Positions 27,865 through 37,184 of a stretch of 64,000 bases of DNA are shown one piece after another. The stretch is from Silvimonas amylolytica (lineage in GTDB: Bacteria; Pseudomonadota; Gammaproteobacteria; Burkholderiales; Chitinibacteraceae), in assembly GCF_014645555.1 (NCBI RefSeq), contig NZ_BMLY01000005.1, positions 186,001-250,000 on the forward strand, in the 5' to 3' direction. The notes beneath the pieces were generated by a model, which was not told where the DNA came from, did not search any database, and was given only the letters and a program-made list of their open reading frames with translations. Both the position numbers and the translations under genes were made by a program. Each line of letters opens with the position of its first letter. Positions within the stretch are counted from its first letter, which is position 1.

Positions 27865-28875
27865 ATGCACGTACTGCTGACTGGTGGCGCCGGTTATATC
27901 GGCTCGCATACCTATATCGAACTGTTGGCGGCCGGTTTTACACCGGTTATCTTCGACAACTTCTGCAACGCCAAGCCGGAAGTCATCAAGCGCCTTGAAT
28001 CCATTACCGGTCAGCCGGTGGCCTGGGTTGAGGGGGATATTCGTGATCGCAAAGCGCTGGATGACGCGTTTGCCCGCTGGCCCATCGGCGCCGTGGTGCA
28101 CTTTGCCGGGCTCAAGGCCGTGGGTGAATCGGTACAGAAACCCGTGGAGTACTACGACAATAATTTTGTCGGCACGGTCCGTTTGCTGGAAGCCATGAAG
28201 GCTGCCGGCGTGAAGCAACTCGTGTTTTCGTCCTCGGCCACAGTGTATGGCGATCCGCATGCGGTGCCGATCAAGGAAGACTTCCCGTTGTCGGCCACCA
28301 ATCCGTATGGTCGATCCAAGCTGATGATCGAAGACATGCTGCGTGATCTGTATCGTGCTGATCAGTCATGGCATCTGGCGTTGCTGCGTTACTTCAACCC
28401 CGCTGGCGCTCATGAGTCCGGCCTGATTGGCGAAGATCCTCAGGGCATCCCCAATAACCTGATCCCGTTTGTGGCACAGGTGGCCGTGGGCAAGCGCGAG
28501 AAGCTCTCCGTATTTGGCCATGATTATCCGACGCCGGATGGTACGGGTGTGCGTGATTACATTCACGTCGTGGATCTGGCGGTGGGGCACGTCAAGGCGT
28601 TGCAAAAGCTCGCGCAGGGCCCGGGTACGGTCACGGTGAACCTGGGTACTGGCTTGGGCTACTCGGTGCTGGACATGATCAAGGCGTTTGAAAAAGCCAG
28701 CGGCAAAACCATTGCTTACCAGTTGGTTGATCGTCGCCCCGGTGATATCGCCGCTTGCTACGCAGACCCGGCGTCAGCCCAGGCCCAGTTGGGCTGGACA
28801 GCCCGGAAGTCGCTCGAAGACATGTGTGCCGATAGCTGGCGCTGGCAAAGCAATAACCCGAACGGGTTTGCCTGA
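27865..28875 (+). CDS. galE: UDP-glucose 4-epimerase
   Basis: 336-residue short-chain dehydrogenase/reductase. NAD-binding [10 protein letters not shown] at residues 6-15 and catalytic Y148-xxx-K152 (PYGRSK). Interconverts UDP-glucose and UDP-galactose, which would feed the WbaP-type initiating transferase encoded 8 kb downstream in the glycan operon. ATG 27865 gives the family N-terminus MHVLLTGG; weak GGAA upstream. Confidence 0.96.
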   Translation: MHVLLTGGAGYIGSHTYIELLAAGFTPVIFDNFCNAKPEVIKRLESITGQPVAWVEGDIRDRKALDDAFARWPIGAVVHFAGLKAVGESVQKPVEYYDNNFVGTVRLLEAMKAAGVKQLVFSSSATVYGDPHAVPIKEDFPLSATNPYGRSKLMIEDMLRDLYRADQSWHLALLRYFNPAGAHESGLIGEDPQGIPNNLIPFVAQVAVGKREKLSVFGHDYPTPDGTGVRDYIHVVDLAVGHVKALQKLAQGPGTVTVNLGTGLGYSVLDMIKAFEKASGKTIAYQLVDRRPGDIAACYADPASAQAQLGWTARKSLEDMCADSWRWQSNNPNGFA

Positions 28876-28933
28876 ACCGTAAAACCGTTACAGCCCTGGT
28901 TGGCCTTATCAAATACAATGGGCCTGTTTTACG

Positions 28934-28963
28934 AACAACCCGCGTCGGATAACGCGGGTTGTT
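28934..28963 (+). terminator. perfect 11-bp hairpin after galE, possible terminator
   Basis: AACAACCCGCG (28934-28944), 8-nt loop, CGCGGGTTGTT (28953-28963), followed by GCTTATG. Stem is strong but the T-tract is poor. It separates galE from the glycan operon and may act as terminator or attenuator. Confidence 0.5.
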
Positions 28964-28994
28964 GCTTATGGGCCATACCATTACCGCGCGACCT

Positions 28995-29324
28995 ATGTAT
29001 TCAGCCACGTTTATCTTTGCCAAAAAGCAGTACGACGCCGAGTTCGACCGTCTTGATGCGGCGATCATGCAGGCGGCTGCCGCTGATCCGGACTTCGCCG
29101 GGCAGGACACTTGGGAAAACACAGCCAAAGGCCAGACTTGCGTGGTGTACTACTGGCACAGCATGGAAGGTCTGCAACGATTGATGAAGCACCCTGATCA
29201 CATCACGGCCAAACAGAACTACCAGACCTGGTATCAGGGCTATCACGTGGTGATTGCAGAAATCTTGCGCAGTTACGGCGACAACGTTTTCGCGCATCCC
29301 GTGCCGGTGGGGATCAAGCCCTGA
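28995..29324 (+). CDS. antibiotic-biosynthesis-monooxygenase-like (ABM fold) small protein
   Basis: 109 residues from ATG 28995 (an ATG at 28968 would add nine residues; neither has a Shine-Dalgarno). The pattern VVYYWHSMEGLQRLMKHPDHITAKQ...WYQGYHVVIAEILRSYG matches ABM-fold dimeric proteins, a family of small monooxygenases, chlorite-dismutase-like and unknown proteins. The stop shares one base with the flippase ATG, tying it to the glycan operon although no link in function is evident. Confidence 0.7.
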   Translation: MYSATFIFAKKQYDAEFDRLDAAIMQAAAADPDFAGQDTWENTAKGQTCVVYYWHSMEGLQRLMKHPDHITAKQNYQTWYQGYHVVIAEILRSYGDNVFAHPVPVGIKP

Positions 29325-30565
29325 TGGATCGCAAACTGGCGTCCAATATCCTGGCGCTCTACGTGGTGAAGGGGCTGCAGTATCTGATCTCCTTCGTCAC
29401 CTTTCCGTTTCTGACCCATGTGTTGCAGGCACAGGCATTCGGTGCCATGAACTACGCCGCGTCTGTGGTCCAGTACGGTATTTTGTTCACTGACTTCGGC
29501 TTTGATCTTTCCGCCACCCGAGAGATCGCCGTCTCACGCGATGATCCTGCAAAAATTGCCGCCATTTTCTGGCGAACGATGGTGGCCAAAAGCGTACTGA
29601 TGCTGATTTCCATTGGCCTCCTCGCCGCCGCGACCGCCTTCGTGCCCGACTGGCGGGCGCTTGCCCCGGTCTTCCTGTTTTCCTTGACCAACGTGATTGC
29701 TTCGGTCGCGTTTCCAACCTGGTATTTCCAGGGCATGGAAGAGCTGCGTATCGCCTCGATCATCAGTGTGCTGGCGCGCGCGTTGTTGCTTGGATTCCTG
29801 CTGTTGTTGGTGAAAAGTCCGGCCGATGTGAATCTGGCCGTGGTTTTGCAAGCCGCACCGATGATCCTGGCCGGCATGTTCTGGTGGTTTAGCCAATGGG
29901 GTTTGCCGCGTCCGGCCTGGGTCAAACCAGGCAAAGCGGATATCCGTGTGTCACTGGTGAATAGCTGGCCGTTTTTCCTGTCGGCACTGTCGACCAGTCT
30001 TTACACCACAGCGACCACCACCCTGGTTGGCTTGTACGCTGGCGTGTTGCAAGTGGGGTATTTTGCGGCAGCCAACAAATTGCTGGTGAACGTACAGGGG
30101 CTGATTTCGTTGCTGGTACAAGCAACCTATCCGCGTATTGCGCAACTGGCCCATAACGACAAACCTGCTGCCGTACGCATGATCCGCAAGGCTATGCTGG
30201 TGCAGGGTGGCGCGGGCGTTGTGCTGACGCTGGTTTTGCTGGTGGGTGCGCCATGGTTGATGCCATTCCTGGCTGGCCACGATCTGGCTGCGGCCAGTCC
30301 GGTCATGATGTGGTTGGCGCCCATTGTCTTGTTGAGTGCGTTTAGTTACGTCTTCGGCATGCAATCGTTACTGCCGTTTGGTCAGGAGCGCTATTTCAGC
30401 CGCGTGCTGATCGTGGCCGGTGTGATCAACGTGGCAGGTCTGCTGTTGTTTTTGCCCGGTCACGGTGCCGTACGCGCGGCGCAAGTGGTGCTGCTGGTCG
30501 AAACCTGGATTGTGGTGGCGTTCTGGTGGCGAGCCCGCCGCGTGCTTAAAGAGGCCAGCGCATGA
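29324..30565 (+). CDS. Wzx-type polysaccharide flippase
   Basis: 413 residues with about 12 predicted transmembrane segments and the RfbX/Wzx signature TFPFLTHVLQAQAFGAMNYA at the N-terminus. Family members flip undecaprenyl-linked oligosaccharides across the inner membrane. Overlaps genes on both sides, so it is inside one transcription unit with five glycosyltransferases and WbaP. Confidence 0.85.
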   Translation: MDRKLASNILALYVVKGLQYLISFVTFPFLTHVLQAQAFGAMNYAASVVQYGILFTDFGFDLSATREIAVSRDDPAKIAAIFWRTMVAKSVLMLISIGLLAAATAFVPDWRALAPVFLFSLTNVIASVAFPTWYFQGMEELRIASIISVLARALLLGFLLLLVKSPADVNLAVVLQAAPMILAGMFWWFSQWGLPRPAWVKPGKADIRVSLVNSWPFFLSALSTSLYTTATTTLVGLYAGVLQVGYFAAANKLLVNVQGLISLLVQATYPRIAQLAHNDKPAAVRMIRKAMLVQGGAGVVLTLVLLVGAPWLMPFLAGHDLAAASPVMMWLAPIVLLSAFSYVFGMQSLLPFGQERYFSRVLIVAGVINVAGLLLFLPGHGAVRAAQVVLLVETWIVVAFWWRARRVLKEASA

Positions 30566-31581
30566 CTTCGCCCCTGATCAGCATTATTTTGCCCTGCTAC
30601 AACAGCGCGACATTTTTGCGGGAAACCCTCGATTCGCTCTCTGCGCAAACCCTGGGTGATTTCGAATGCATCGCCATTGACGATGGGTCGACGGATCACA
30701 CCTTGGCGGTCTTGCAGGCGCATGCCGTGCGTGATCCGCGTTTTCACCTTGTCAGCCGGGAAAATCGGGGCCTGATTGCCACCCTGAATGAAGGGATCGC
30801 CATGGCGCGGGCTCCCTGGCTGGCGCGTATGGATGCGGATGACCTTGCGGAACCACAACGTCTGCAAATCCAGCTGGATGTCCTGACACAGACTGGTGCA
30901 GATGTCTGCGGCACCTGGGTACAGTTTTTCGGCGAGCGGTCCGGCGTATGGCAAACGCCGCTGGACGACGCCGCCATCAAGCTCCAATTGCTGTTTAATG
31001 TGGCCTTTGCTCACCCTAGCGTGATGGCGCGGACCGAGATCCTGCGGCAGGTGCCATACGATGCCACCGCCACACATGCAGAAGACTATGCGTTGTGGTG
31101 TGCACTGGCCGCGCGCGGCGCACGTTTTGTCAATGTCGCGCAACCGTTGCTGCTTTACCGCTGTCACGCCGGGCAGATCACACAAACAAGGCGTGAAGCA
31201 CTACGCCAGACCGCGCAACGCATCCGTGCGGATTATGCACCCTCGTTACTGCCTGAGCATTTGCAGACGCGGGCCGGGTTGTTTGCCGAGTATGCAGAGC
31301 CAGGCCGTACACTAACCGCCGCAGAGTTCGCCACGTATGCCGACATGCTGCTGGCGATCCACACCGCACATCCCGGTGGCGTCAGTGTGCTGGGGCTGGC
31401 ATGGCTGGAAGGCTGGCAACGTACAGAAGCGTCTGCACGCACGCTGTCCGTTGCCGCTCGGCTCAAGGCCGTGTTGCCGGTACCGGAAGGGTATGCGGCG
31501 CTTTATCGAAAACAATGGTTCAAACACCGTCTTGGGCGCGGATTGCTGGGTGTGCTGCGACGGCTGACGGGTAGAACATGA
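30562..31581 (+). CDS. glycosyltransferase family 2
   Basis: 339 residues. GT-A fold: ISIILPCYNSATFLRETLDSLSAQ at the N-terminus, IDDGSTD near 32, and the metal-binding LARMDADD near 88. A helical C-terminal extension of about 120 residues follows. Starts in the flippase stop (ATGA). Donor and acceptor sugars are not predictable. Confidence 0.88.
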   Translation: MTSPLISIILPCYNSATFLRETLDSLSAQTLGDFECIAIDDGSTDHTLAVLQAHAVRDPRFHLVSRENRGLIATLNEGIAMARAPWLARMDADDLAEPQRLQIQLDVLTQTGADVCGTWVQFFGERSGVWQTPLDDAAIKLQLLFNVAFAHPSVMARTEILRQVPYDATATHAEDYALWCALAARGARFVNVAQPLLLYRCHAGQITQTRREALRQTAQRIRADYAPSLLPEHLQTRAGLFAEYAEPGRTLTAAEFATYADMLLAIHTAHPGGVSVLGLAWLEGWQRTEASARTLSVAARLKAVLPVPEGYAALYRKQWFKHRLGRGLLGVLRRLTGRT

Positions 31582-32702
31582 AAATCACTTTTTTCTTGCG
31601 TGGATTGGGTCTGGGCGGTGTCGAGCGTTGCGCCGCGCTGGTGGGCGAGGGCCTGGCCGAACGCGGTTTTGATGTCACACTGGTGACCCTGGGCGATGCG
31701 ACCAACTTGTGGCAAGAGCGTACACGTCGCGTCAAGGTGGTCGACCTGTCGCAAATCTGGAACTCCCGCAAACCGTGGACCTGGCTGGCTGGCTGGCGCG
31801 CAACACGGCAACTGGCGCGCGAAGCAGATATCGTCGTCGCGGCGACCTTCCTCATGCCGTTGTACATGACCTGGGCAGCTACACGCGGGCTGCGCAAACG
31901 CGTGCTGGCCTGGGTGCACGGTCCGCTGGCTGATGTGGATGCCAGCGCACACATGAACCCCATCCATCGTCTGGCATGCCAAAGCATTTATCGTCGCATC
32001 GGCGAGGCCGTGTTTGTATCGAAACACGCGCGTGAATCCATGAGCAAGTGGCTGGACGAACCCATTGGCAAGGGCTGGGAGGTCATCCCCAATTTTGTCG
32101 AGAACATTGAGCCGCGCCCGCCACGCTATCCGGGCAATCCGGTGCGTCTGTTGTTTGTAGGGCGTATCGACGTCGAAAAACAACCCGTGCTGTGGCTCGA
32201 TACACTCGCGGCGTTGGTCACGCGCGGGCAACTGGCCAAGCTGACCGTGCTGGGTGACGGGCCTTTGCGTGCGCACTTGCAATCTCAGGCAGAGCAACGC
32301 GGTCTGGCGGGCTTGATCGAATTCATGGGCACCCGGCACGACGTCGCCGATTTCATGCATCGGGCGGATTTTCTGTTACTGACGTCCTGGTTTGAGGGAT
32401 GTCCATTGGTAGTGCTGGAGGCGATGAAAGCCGGCCTGCCGGTGGTGACGACACCAGCGGGCGGGGTGGTGGAATTGTTTGGCGAGTACGCCGCCGATTA
32501 TGTATCGACCGAGGCAACCGGCGCCGCGCTGGCAGATCGCATTCTGACGCAGATGCCACGCCACCCTGCGTTGGCAGGCCAGTTGCGCCTGCGTGCCTAC
32601 GATTATGACAAAAACACGCTGCTGGATCGTTGGGCTGCGCTGCTGGGCAGCCCGGTCACCATTCCGGCACGACACGCGATGGGCCAGGAGCAGAATCGGT
32701 GA
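31578..32702 (+). CDS. glycosyltransferase family 4
   Basis: 374 residues, GT-B fold: GLGLGGVERCAALVGEGL near 10 and the donor-side pattern TSWFEGCPLVVLEAMKAGLPVVTTPAGGVVEL near 272. Overlaps the preceding stop by 4 nt and the next GTG start by 4 nt. Confidence 0.88.
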   Translation: MKITFFLRGLGLGGVERCAALVGEGLAERGFDVTLVTLGDATNLWQERTRRVKVVDLSQIWNSRKPWTWLAGWRATRQLAREADIVVAATFLMPLYMTWAATRGLRKRVLAWVHGPLADVDASAHMNPIHRLACQSIYRRIGEAVFVSKHARESMSKWLDEPIGKGWEVIPNFVENIEPRPPRYPGNPVRLLFVGRIDVEKQPVLWLDTLAALVTRGQLAKLTVLGDGPLRAHLQSQAEQRGLAGLIEFMGTRHDVADFMHRADFLLLTSWFEGCPLVVLEAMKAGLPVVTTPAGGVVELFGEYAADYVSTEATGAALADRILTQMPRHPALAGQLRLRAYDYDKNTLLDRWAALLGSPVTIPARHAMGQEQNR

Positions 32703-33529
32703 ACTCAGACGTGACACGGCGCAACCGTACTGCGCTGCTGATTCCGCATTTCAATAATCCACAAGGCATGTGCGAATCGCTGGCCTCTGTGGGTGAGCAA
32801 GAACAGGTTGATGCCTGGATTGTCGATGACGGCAGTGTGCGGCAGAAGCTGGACGAAGCCGCTTGTCGTGCGGCATGGCGAGCACAAGGTGAAGTGTACT
32901 TTGTGTACTTGCCGCAAAACCAGGGCATTGAATATGCACTGAACGCTGGTCTGGCAGGGATCCGTGCTGCGGGTCATTACGATTACGTGGCACGTCTGGA
33001 TTGCGCTGATCTGAATGTGCCGGATCGTTGCACGCGTCAGGCTGCGTATCTGGATGCCCATCCGGAGATTTATCTGCTCGGCAGCGCCGTCGTGTTTTTT
33101 GACGAAACAGGTGACCGTTTCACGCTGCGCCAGCCGCAAACGCATGAAGAGATCGTGCGCCAGATGCACGTCGACAATGCGTTTACGCATCCGGCGGTCA
33201 TGTTCCGCATGACAGGAATTGATGCGTTGGGTGACTATCCGGTCGATTGCAAGGCGGCGGAAGACTTTGCCTATTTCTGGAAATTTGTCGCGCGTTACCG
33301 TACGGCCAATCTGCCGGATGTGCTGGTCCGCACCGAATACACCACGGCGGGGATTTCGCTCAGTCGTCGGCGACGCCAGCAGTGGTCACGGTTCAAGGTG
33401 CTGTTGCGGTACGTCGACGCCTCGCCACGCTCCTGGCTGATGTTGCTTAAACCCCTCGTATGGCTGGTGGTGCCGTTTGGCGTGGCACGCCAGGTAAAGC
33501 AATGGCTAGGGGTAAAAAGCTGGTCATGA
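32699..33529 (+). CDS. glycosyltransferase family 2, first of a tandem pair
   Basis: 276 residues from GTG 32699, which overlaps the upstream stop (GTGA). GT-A pattern: ALLIPHFNNPQG, WIVDDGS, LPQNQGIEYALNAGL, and VARLDCADLNVPDR in the DxD position. Close to the protein at 33650 (shared IPH.NNP.G, LPQN.GIE.ALN, LDC.D.NVPDR, AAED.A.FW blocks), showing a duplication. Membrane-associated C-terminal helix near 245-265. Confidence 0.85.
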   Translation: MNSDVTRRNRTALLIPHFNNPQGMCESLASVGEQEQVDAWIVDDGSVRQKLDEAACRAAWRAQGEVYFVYLPQNQGIEYALNAGLAGIRAAGHYDYVARLDCADLNVPDRCTRQAAYLDAHPEIYLLGSAVVFFDETGDRFTLRQPQTHEEIVRQMHVDNAFTHPAVMFRMTGIDALGDYPVDCKAAEDFAYFWKFVARYRTANLPDVLVRTEYTTAGISLSRRRRQQWSRFKVLLRYVDASPRSWLMLLKPLVWLVVPFGVARQVKQWLGVKSWS

Positions 33530-33649
33530 GACCACTTGGTGCCGACAGGGTGATGTTGCAGTGAACAAAACCGGTTGACGACAATCGTAAAGAAACCAGG
33601 CATAGCCGACGCGGCGACCTGGACACTCATAACAGACTTGTAATTGAAG

Positions 33650-34471
33650 ATGGATCAAAACCAGAACCGCGCCGTATGCCTGATTCCGCACTACAACAAC
33701 CCGGATGGGGTGGTGCGCTCTCTCGCCTCGTTTGGCCGTGATGAGCAGGTAGATGTGCTGGTCGTCGACGACGGCAGCACGCGCGCACCCATTGATGAAC
33801 GTGCCGCCCGCGACGCGTTTGTCGCCCAGGGTGCATTGCGCTTTTTGCATCTGCCGCAAAACCGTGGCATTGAACATGCGCTTAACAGTGGTTTGTCCTG
33901 GATTGAATCACGCGGCTATGAACTGATCGCCCGTCTGGATTGTGGTGATACCAATGTGCCTGATCGCATTGCCCGCCAGGTCGCCTATCTGGATGCGCAC
34001 CCGCAAGTGATGTTGCTGGGGGGCGCGGCGAGCATGGTGGATCAGTCTGGCGCAGAACAGTTTGTGCTGCGGCATCCAGCCGCGCACGCCGAAATCGTCC
34101 GCGCCATGCGCCGCAACTCGGCGTTTATCCATCCGGCCGTGATGTTCCGTGCGGCAGCACTGGCGCGCACCGGACATTACCCGCTGAATGCGCCGGCGGC
34201 TGAGGACTACGCCTTGTTCTGGTCCTTCGTACAGCATTTTGAAGTTGCCAATTTGCCGGATGTGATCATCCACTATGAGCTGGATCCTGACGGGATTTCG
34301 CTATCGAAACGTCAACGTCAGATCAAAAGCCGGTTGGCGTTGCAATGGCAGCACAAAGACGCCAGCCCGGCCGCATGGCTTGGCATGGCGCGTTCTGCGG
34401 TGTTACTCGTGCTGCCTTACCAGCTGATTTTCAAACTCAAATCACAACTGCGGCGAGGGAAGGCCACATGA
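33650..34471 (+). CDS. glycosyltransferase family 2, second of a tandem pair
   Basis: 273 residues, paralogue of the preceding gene with the same GT-A motifs (IPHYNNPDG, VVDDGS, ARLDCGDTNVPDR). ATG 33650 is used; a TTG two codons earlier is possible and there is no strong Shine-Dalgarno. A 120-bp spacer before it breaks the otherwise overlapping operon and contains TTGACG (33575-33580) without a good -10. Overlaps the next gene by 4 nt. Confidence 0.85.
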   Translation: MDQNQNRAVCLIPHYNNPDGVVRSLASFGRDEQVDVLVVDDGSTRAPIDERAARDAFVAQGALRFLHLPQNRGIEHALNSGLSWIESRGYELIARLDCGDTNVPDRIARQVAYLDAHPQVMLLGGAASMVDQSGAEQFVLRHPAAHAEIVRAMRRNSAFIHPAVMFRAAALARTGHYPLNAPAAEDYALFWSFVQHFEVANLPDVIIHYELDPDGISLSKRQRQIKSRLALQWQHKDASPAAWLGMARSAVLLVLPYQLIFKLKSQLRRGKAT

Positions 34472-35580
34472 GCCATATTGCCCACGTCGTTGAATCTTTT
34501 GGCGCTGGCACCTTGTCGATGGTGACCGCCATGGCAAACCGCCAGATCGCTGATCACCACCAGGTCACGGTGATTCACAGCGTGCGTGAAGAAACACCCG
34601 CCAACTGGCGCGAGCTGTTTGCAGACGGGATCGAGCTGATACAACTGCCAATGACCCGTGCTATTTCGCCGCTGGCCGATTTCAAGGCTGGCCGCATGTT
34701 GCATAACACGCTCAAGGCACTCCAGCCGGATGTTGTTCATCTGCATTCGAGCAAAGCCGGTGCATTGGGCCGCATTCTGAGCTGGATATACCGTGGGCCT
34801 CGCTGGTTCTTCTCGCCCCATGGCTTGTCATTTTTGCAGCGTGCCGAGGGCCGGTTGAAGAACACCATTTTTTTGGTGATCGAAAAGCTGCTGGCGGGGT
34901 CTCCGGTCACGTTTATTGCTTGTTCGCCGGGTGAAGCCAAAGAGATTCGCACGCATCTTTCCAGCAATGTGCAGGAAGTACATAACGCGGTGGATCTGGG
35001 CGCGATCACACCGGCACCGGGCAATCACGGTGTCGTCCGCATCGGCACGGTCGGGCGCGTTACGCTTGCGCGTAATCCAGAGCTGTTCGCAGAGATTGCC
35101 GCTGCGTTGGGCAAACCGGGTGAGATTGAGTTTGTCTGGATTGGCGGGGGTGATGAATCTGGCGAAATGGCCTTGCGCGATGCGCATGTCGCGGTGACGG
35201 GTTGGGTTGATCGCAAGAGCGCGCTGGCCCGTATGGCCGAACTGGACATTTATATCCAGACATCGCGCTGGGAAGGGATGCCCGTCGCTGTGCTGGAGGC
35301 CATGGGCGCCGGTTTGCCAGTGATTGCCACCAATGTGATCGGCAACCGTGATCTGGTGAAAGATGGCGACAACGGTTATCTGGCCAGCTCCGCCACGGAC
35401 TTCACAGCAAGGCTGGCGTTACTGGCCCAGGATAAGCATGCTCGCGTGGCGCTGGGGGGGCGTGCGCGGCAATTTGTTCAAGAAAACTATTCGCTGGATG
35501 TGATGATGACCGCGCTTTACAAAGCGTATGGCATTGCACCCGCGGCAGAGACGGAGAATCCCTCGACTTATGGCGCTTAA
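34468..35580 (+). CDS. glycosyltransferase family 4
   Basis: 370 residues, GT-B fold: short N-terminal HVVESFGAGTLSMV block and C-terminal TSRWEGMPVAVLEAMGAGLPVIATNVIGNRDLV. ATG 34468 overlaps the preceding stop (ATGA) and has GAGGGAAGG upstream. Ends 11 nt inside the wbaP gene. Confidence 0.88.
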   Translation: MSHIAHVVESFGAGTLSMVTAMANRQIADHHQVTVIHSVREETPANWRELFADGIELIQLPMTRAISPLADFKAGRMLHNTLKALQPDVVHLHSSKAGALGRILSWIYRGPRWFFSPHGLSFLQRAEGRLKNTIFLVIEKLLAGSPVTFIACSPGEAKEIRTHLSSNVQEVHNAVDLGAITPAPGNHGVVRIGTVGRVTLARNPELFAEIAAALGKPGEIEFVWIGGGDESGEMALRDAHVAVTGWVDRKSALARMAELDIYIQTSRWEGMPVAVLEAMGAGLPVIATNVIGNRDLVKDGDNGYLASSATDFTARLALLAQDKHARVALGGRARQFVQENYSLDVMMTALYKAYGIAPAAETENPSTYGA

Positions 35581-37027
35581 ACACGAAAGGCCTGAGCGCG
35601 CCAAAATCTGGCTGGCGCTAGCTGACTTCCTGGCTTTGGCGATTGCATTTGGTGTGGCCATGTTGCTGCTGTGGATCTTCCGCTATGAGCGCATCAGTGC
35701 CAGTTTTGACCTGTGGTGGGCGTGGGAAGGCCGGCAACAGGGCATGGCGTTTTTGCTGCTGGCGCTGCTGACAGTGACTAACTTCTGGTGGCGTGGGCAC
35801 TACAGCTTGCGCCTGCCATTCTGGGATCAGTTGCTCGATATCTTGCGCGCCTTGCTGCTCGCGGGGCTGTTGAACGGCATGCTGGTTCTGCTGGGCAAGT
35901 TCACGGTGTCCCGTTTTCTGTGGCCGGTGTCATGGGGCGTGGCCATGTTGCTACTGCCCTGGTTTCGCGGCGCGGCCAAGGGCTTGCTCCTCAAGCTCAA
36001 TATCTGGCAAATGCCCACGGTGATCGTCGGGACGGGCGAGAATGCGACTGCAGCCTATTGCGCCATGAAGAGCGAACGCCAGTTAGGATTCCGGATCGAA
36101 GCTTTTTTGTCGGTGAGCCAGAACGGCCCGGATACGATCGGACTTAACGGCGAGACCTTGCCTGTCATCACCATTGAGCGCGAAGGCTTGATGAACTGGC
36201 TGAATGCCAACGAACGGCCCCATGTCGTGGTGGCGGTGGATGAAGAAGAACTCAAGGCGCTCTCTAACCAGATCGAACAACTGACGCTGCGCTACAAAGA
36301 TATCCACATCATCCCGCCAGTGGCAGGTTTGCCATTGTTCGGTGTGGTGCCGTATCACTTTTTCAGCCACGAAGTACTGCTGCTACGGGTGCGCAATAAT
36401 CTGACCGTCCGCACGCTGATGTGGATGAAGCGGATTTTTGATCTGACCGGTGCTCTGATTGGTTTGCTGCTGCTTTCGCCGGTGTTGCTGTATCTGATGT
36501 GGCAGGTCAAGCGCCAGGGCGGGCCGGGTAGTGTGTTTTTTGGCCACATGCGGGTGGGCATGAACGGCAAGCTGTTCAAATGCTGGAAGTTCCGGACCAT
36601 GGTGCACAACAGCCAGGAAGTGCTGGAACACCTGCTGGCGACTGACCCGCAAGCGCGGGCGGAGTGGGACAAAGATTTCAAGCTCAAGAATGATCCACGC
36701 ATTACGCGGATTGGCCACTTCCTGCGCCGCACCAGCCTGGATGAAATTCCACAGTTGTGGAACGTCATCAAGGGCGAGATGAGCCTTGTGGGGCCACGTC
36801 CCATCATTGATGAAGAGCTGGAGCGGTATGGTGACAAGGTGGACTTTTATCTGGAAGCGCGCCCGGGTCTGACTGGCTTGTGGCAAGTATCCGGTCGCAA
36901 CGACACCACCTATGATGAGCGTGTGGCGCTGGATGCCTGGTACGTGAAGAACTGGAACCTCTGGTACGACATCGCCATTATCTGCAAGACGATTCGCAGT
37001 GTCACAGGTGGCCACGGCGCGTACTAA
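35570..37027 (+). CDS. wbaP: undecaprenyl-phosphate sugar phosphotransferase, WbaP-like
   Basis: 485 residues. Four or five N-terminal transmembrane segments (about 10-115), a CoA-binding-like central domain (IVGTGENATAAYCAM near 151), and a C-terminal bacterial sugar-transferase domain from about 290 (KRIFDLTGALIGLLLLSP, FKCWKFRTM, DEIPQLWNVIKGEMSLVGPRP, ARPGLTGLWQVSGR) ending in GAY. WbaP puts galactose-1-phosphate on undecaprenyl phosphate; upstream galE fits galactose, but glucose-specific relatives exist. Last gene of the operon, starts the glycan. Confidence 0.88.
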   Translation: MALKHERPERAKIWLALADFLALAIAFGVAMLLLWIFRYERISASFDLWWAWEGRQQGMAFLLLALLTVTNFWWRGHYSLRLPFWDQLLDILRALLLAGLLNGMLVLLGKFTVSRFLWPVSWGVAMLLLPWFRGAAKGLLLKLNIWQMPTVIVGTGENATAAYCAMKSERQLGFRIEAFLSVSQNGPDTIGLNGETLPVITIEREGLMNWLNANERPHVVVAVDEEELKALSNQIEQLTLRYKDIHIIPPVAGLPLFGVVPYHFFSHEVLLLRVRNNLTVRTLMWMKRIFDLTGALIGLLLLSPVLLYLMWQVKRQGGPGSVFFGHMRVGMNGKLFKCWKFRTMVHNSQEVLEHLLATDPQARAEWDKDFKLKNDPRITRIGHFLRRTSLDEIPQLWNVIKGEMSLVGPRPIIDEELERYGDKVDFYLEARPGLTGLWQVSGRNDTTYDERVALDAWYVKNWNLWYDIAIICKTIRSVTGGHGAY

Positions 37028-37145
37028 GCGGGGCGATGCGAGACGAACTGTCGCGTTTGTAGTGGTTTTCCCCGGTGCCACTGTTTGATGGATAGCCCGG
37101 CCTGCGAGGCGGGGCTATACTCGGCGCTGGAGATTCAAACAATCG

Positions 37146-37164
37146 TTTAAAACCATTTAAAACC
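37146..37164 (+). repeat. direct repeat upstream of the acyl-CoA-binding protein gene
   Basis: TTTAAAACC occurs at 37146-37154 and again at 37156-37164, 10-bp period, 20 bp before the ATG at 37185. One helical turn apart, so a possible binding site for a dimeric regulator. Confidence 0.5.
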
Positions 37165-37184
37165 TGGATTTGCAGGGAGTCAGC

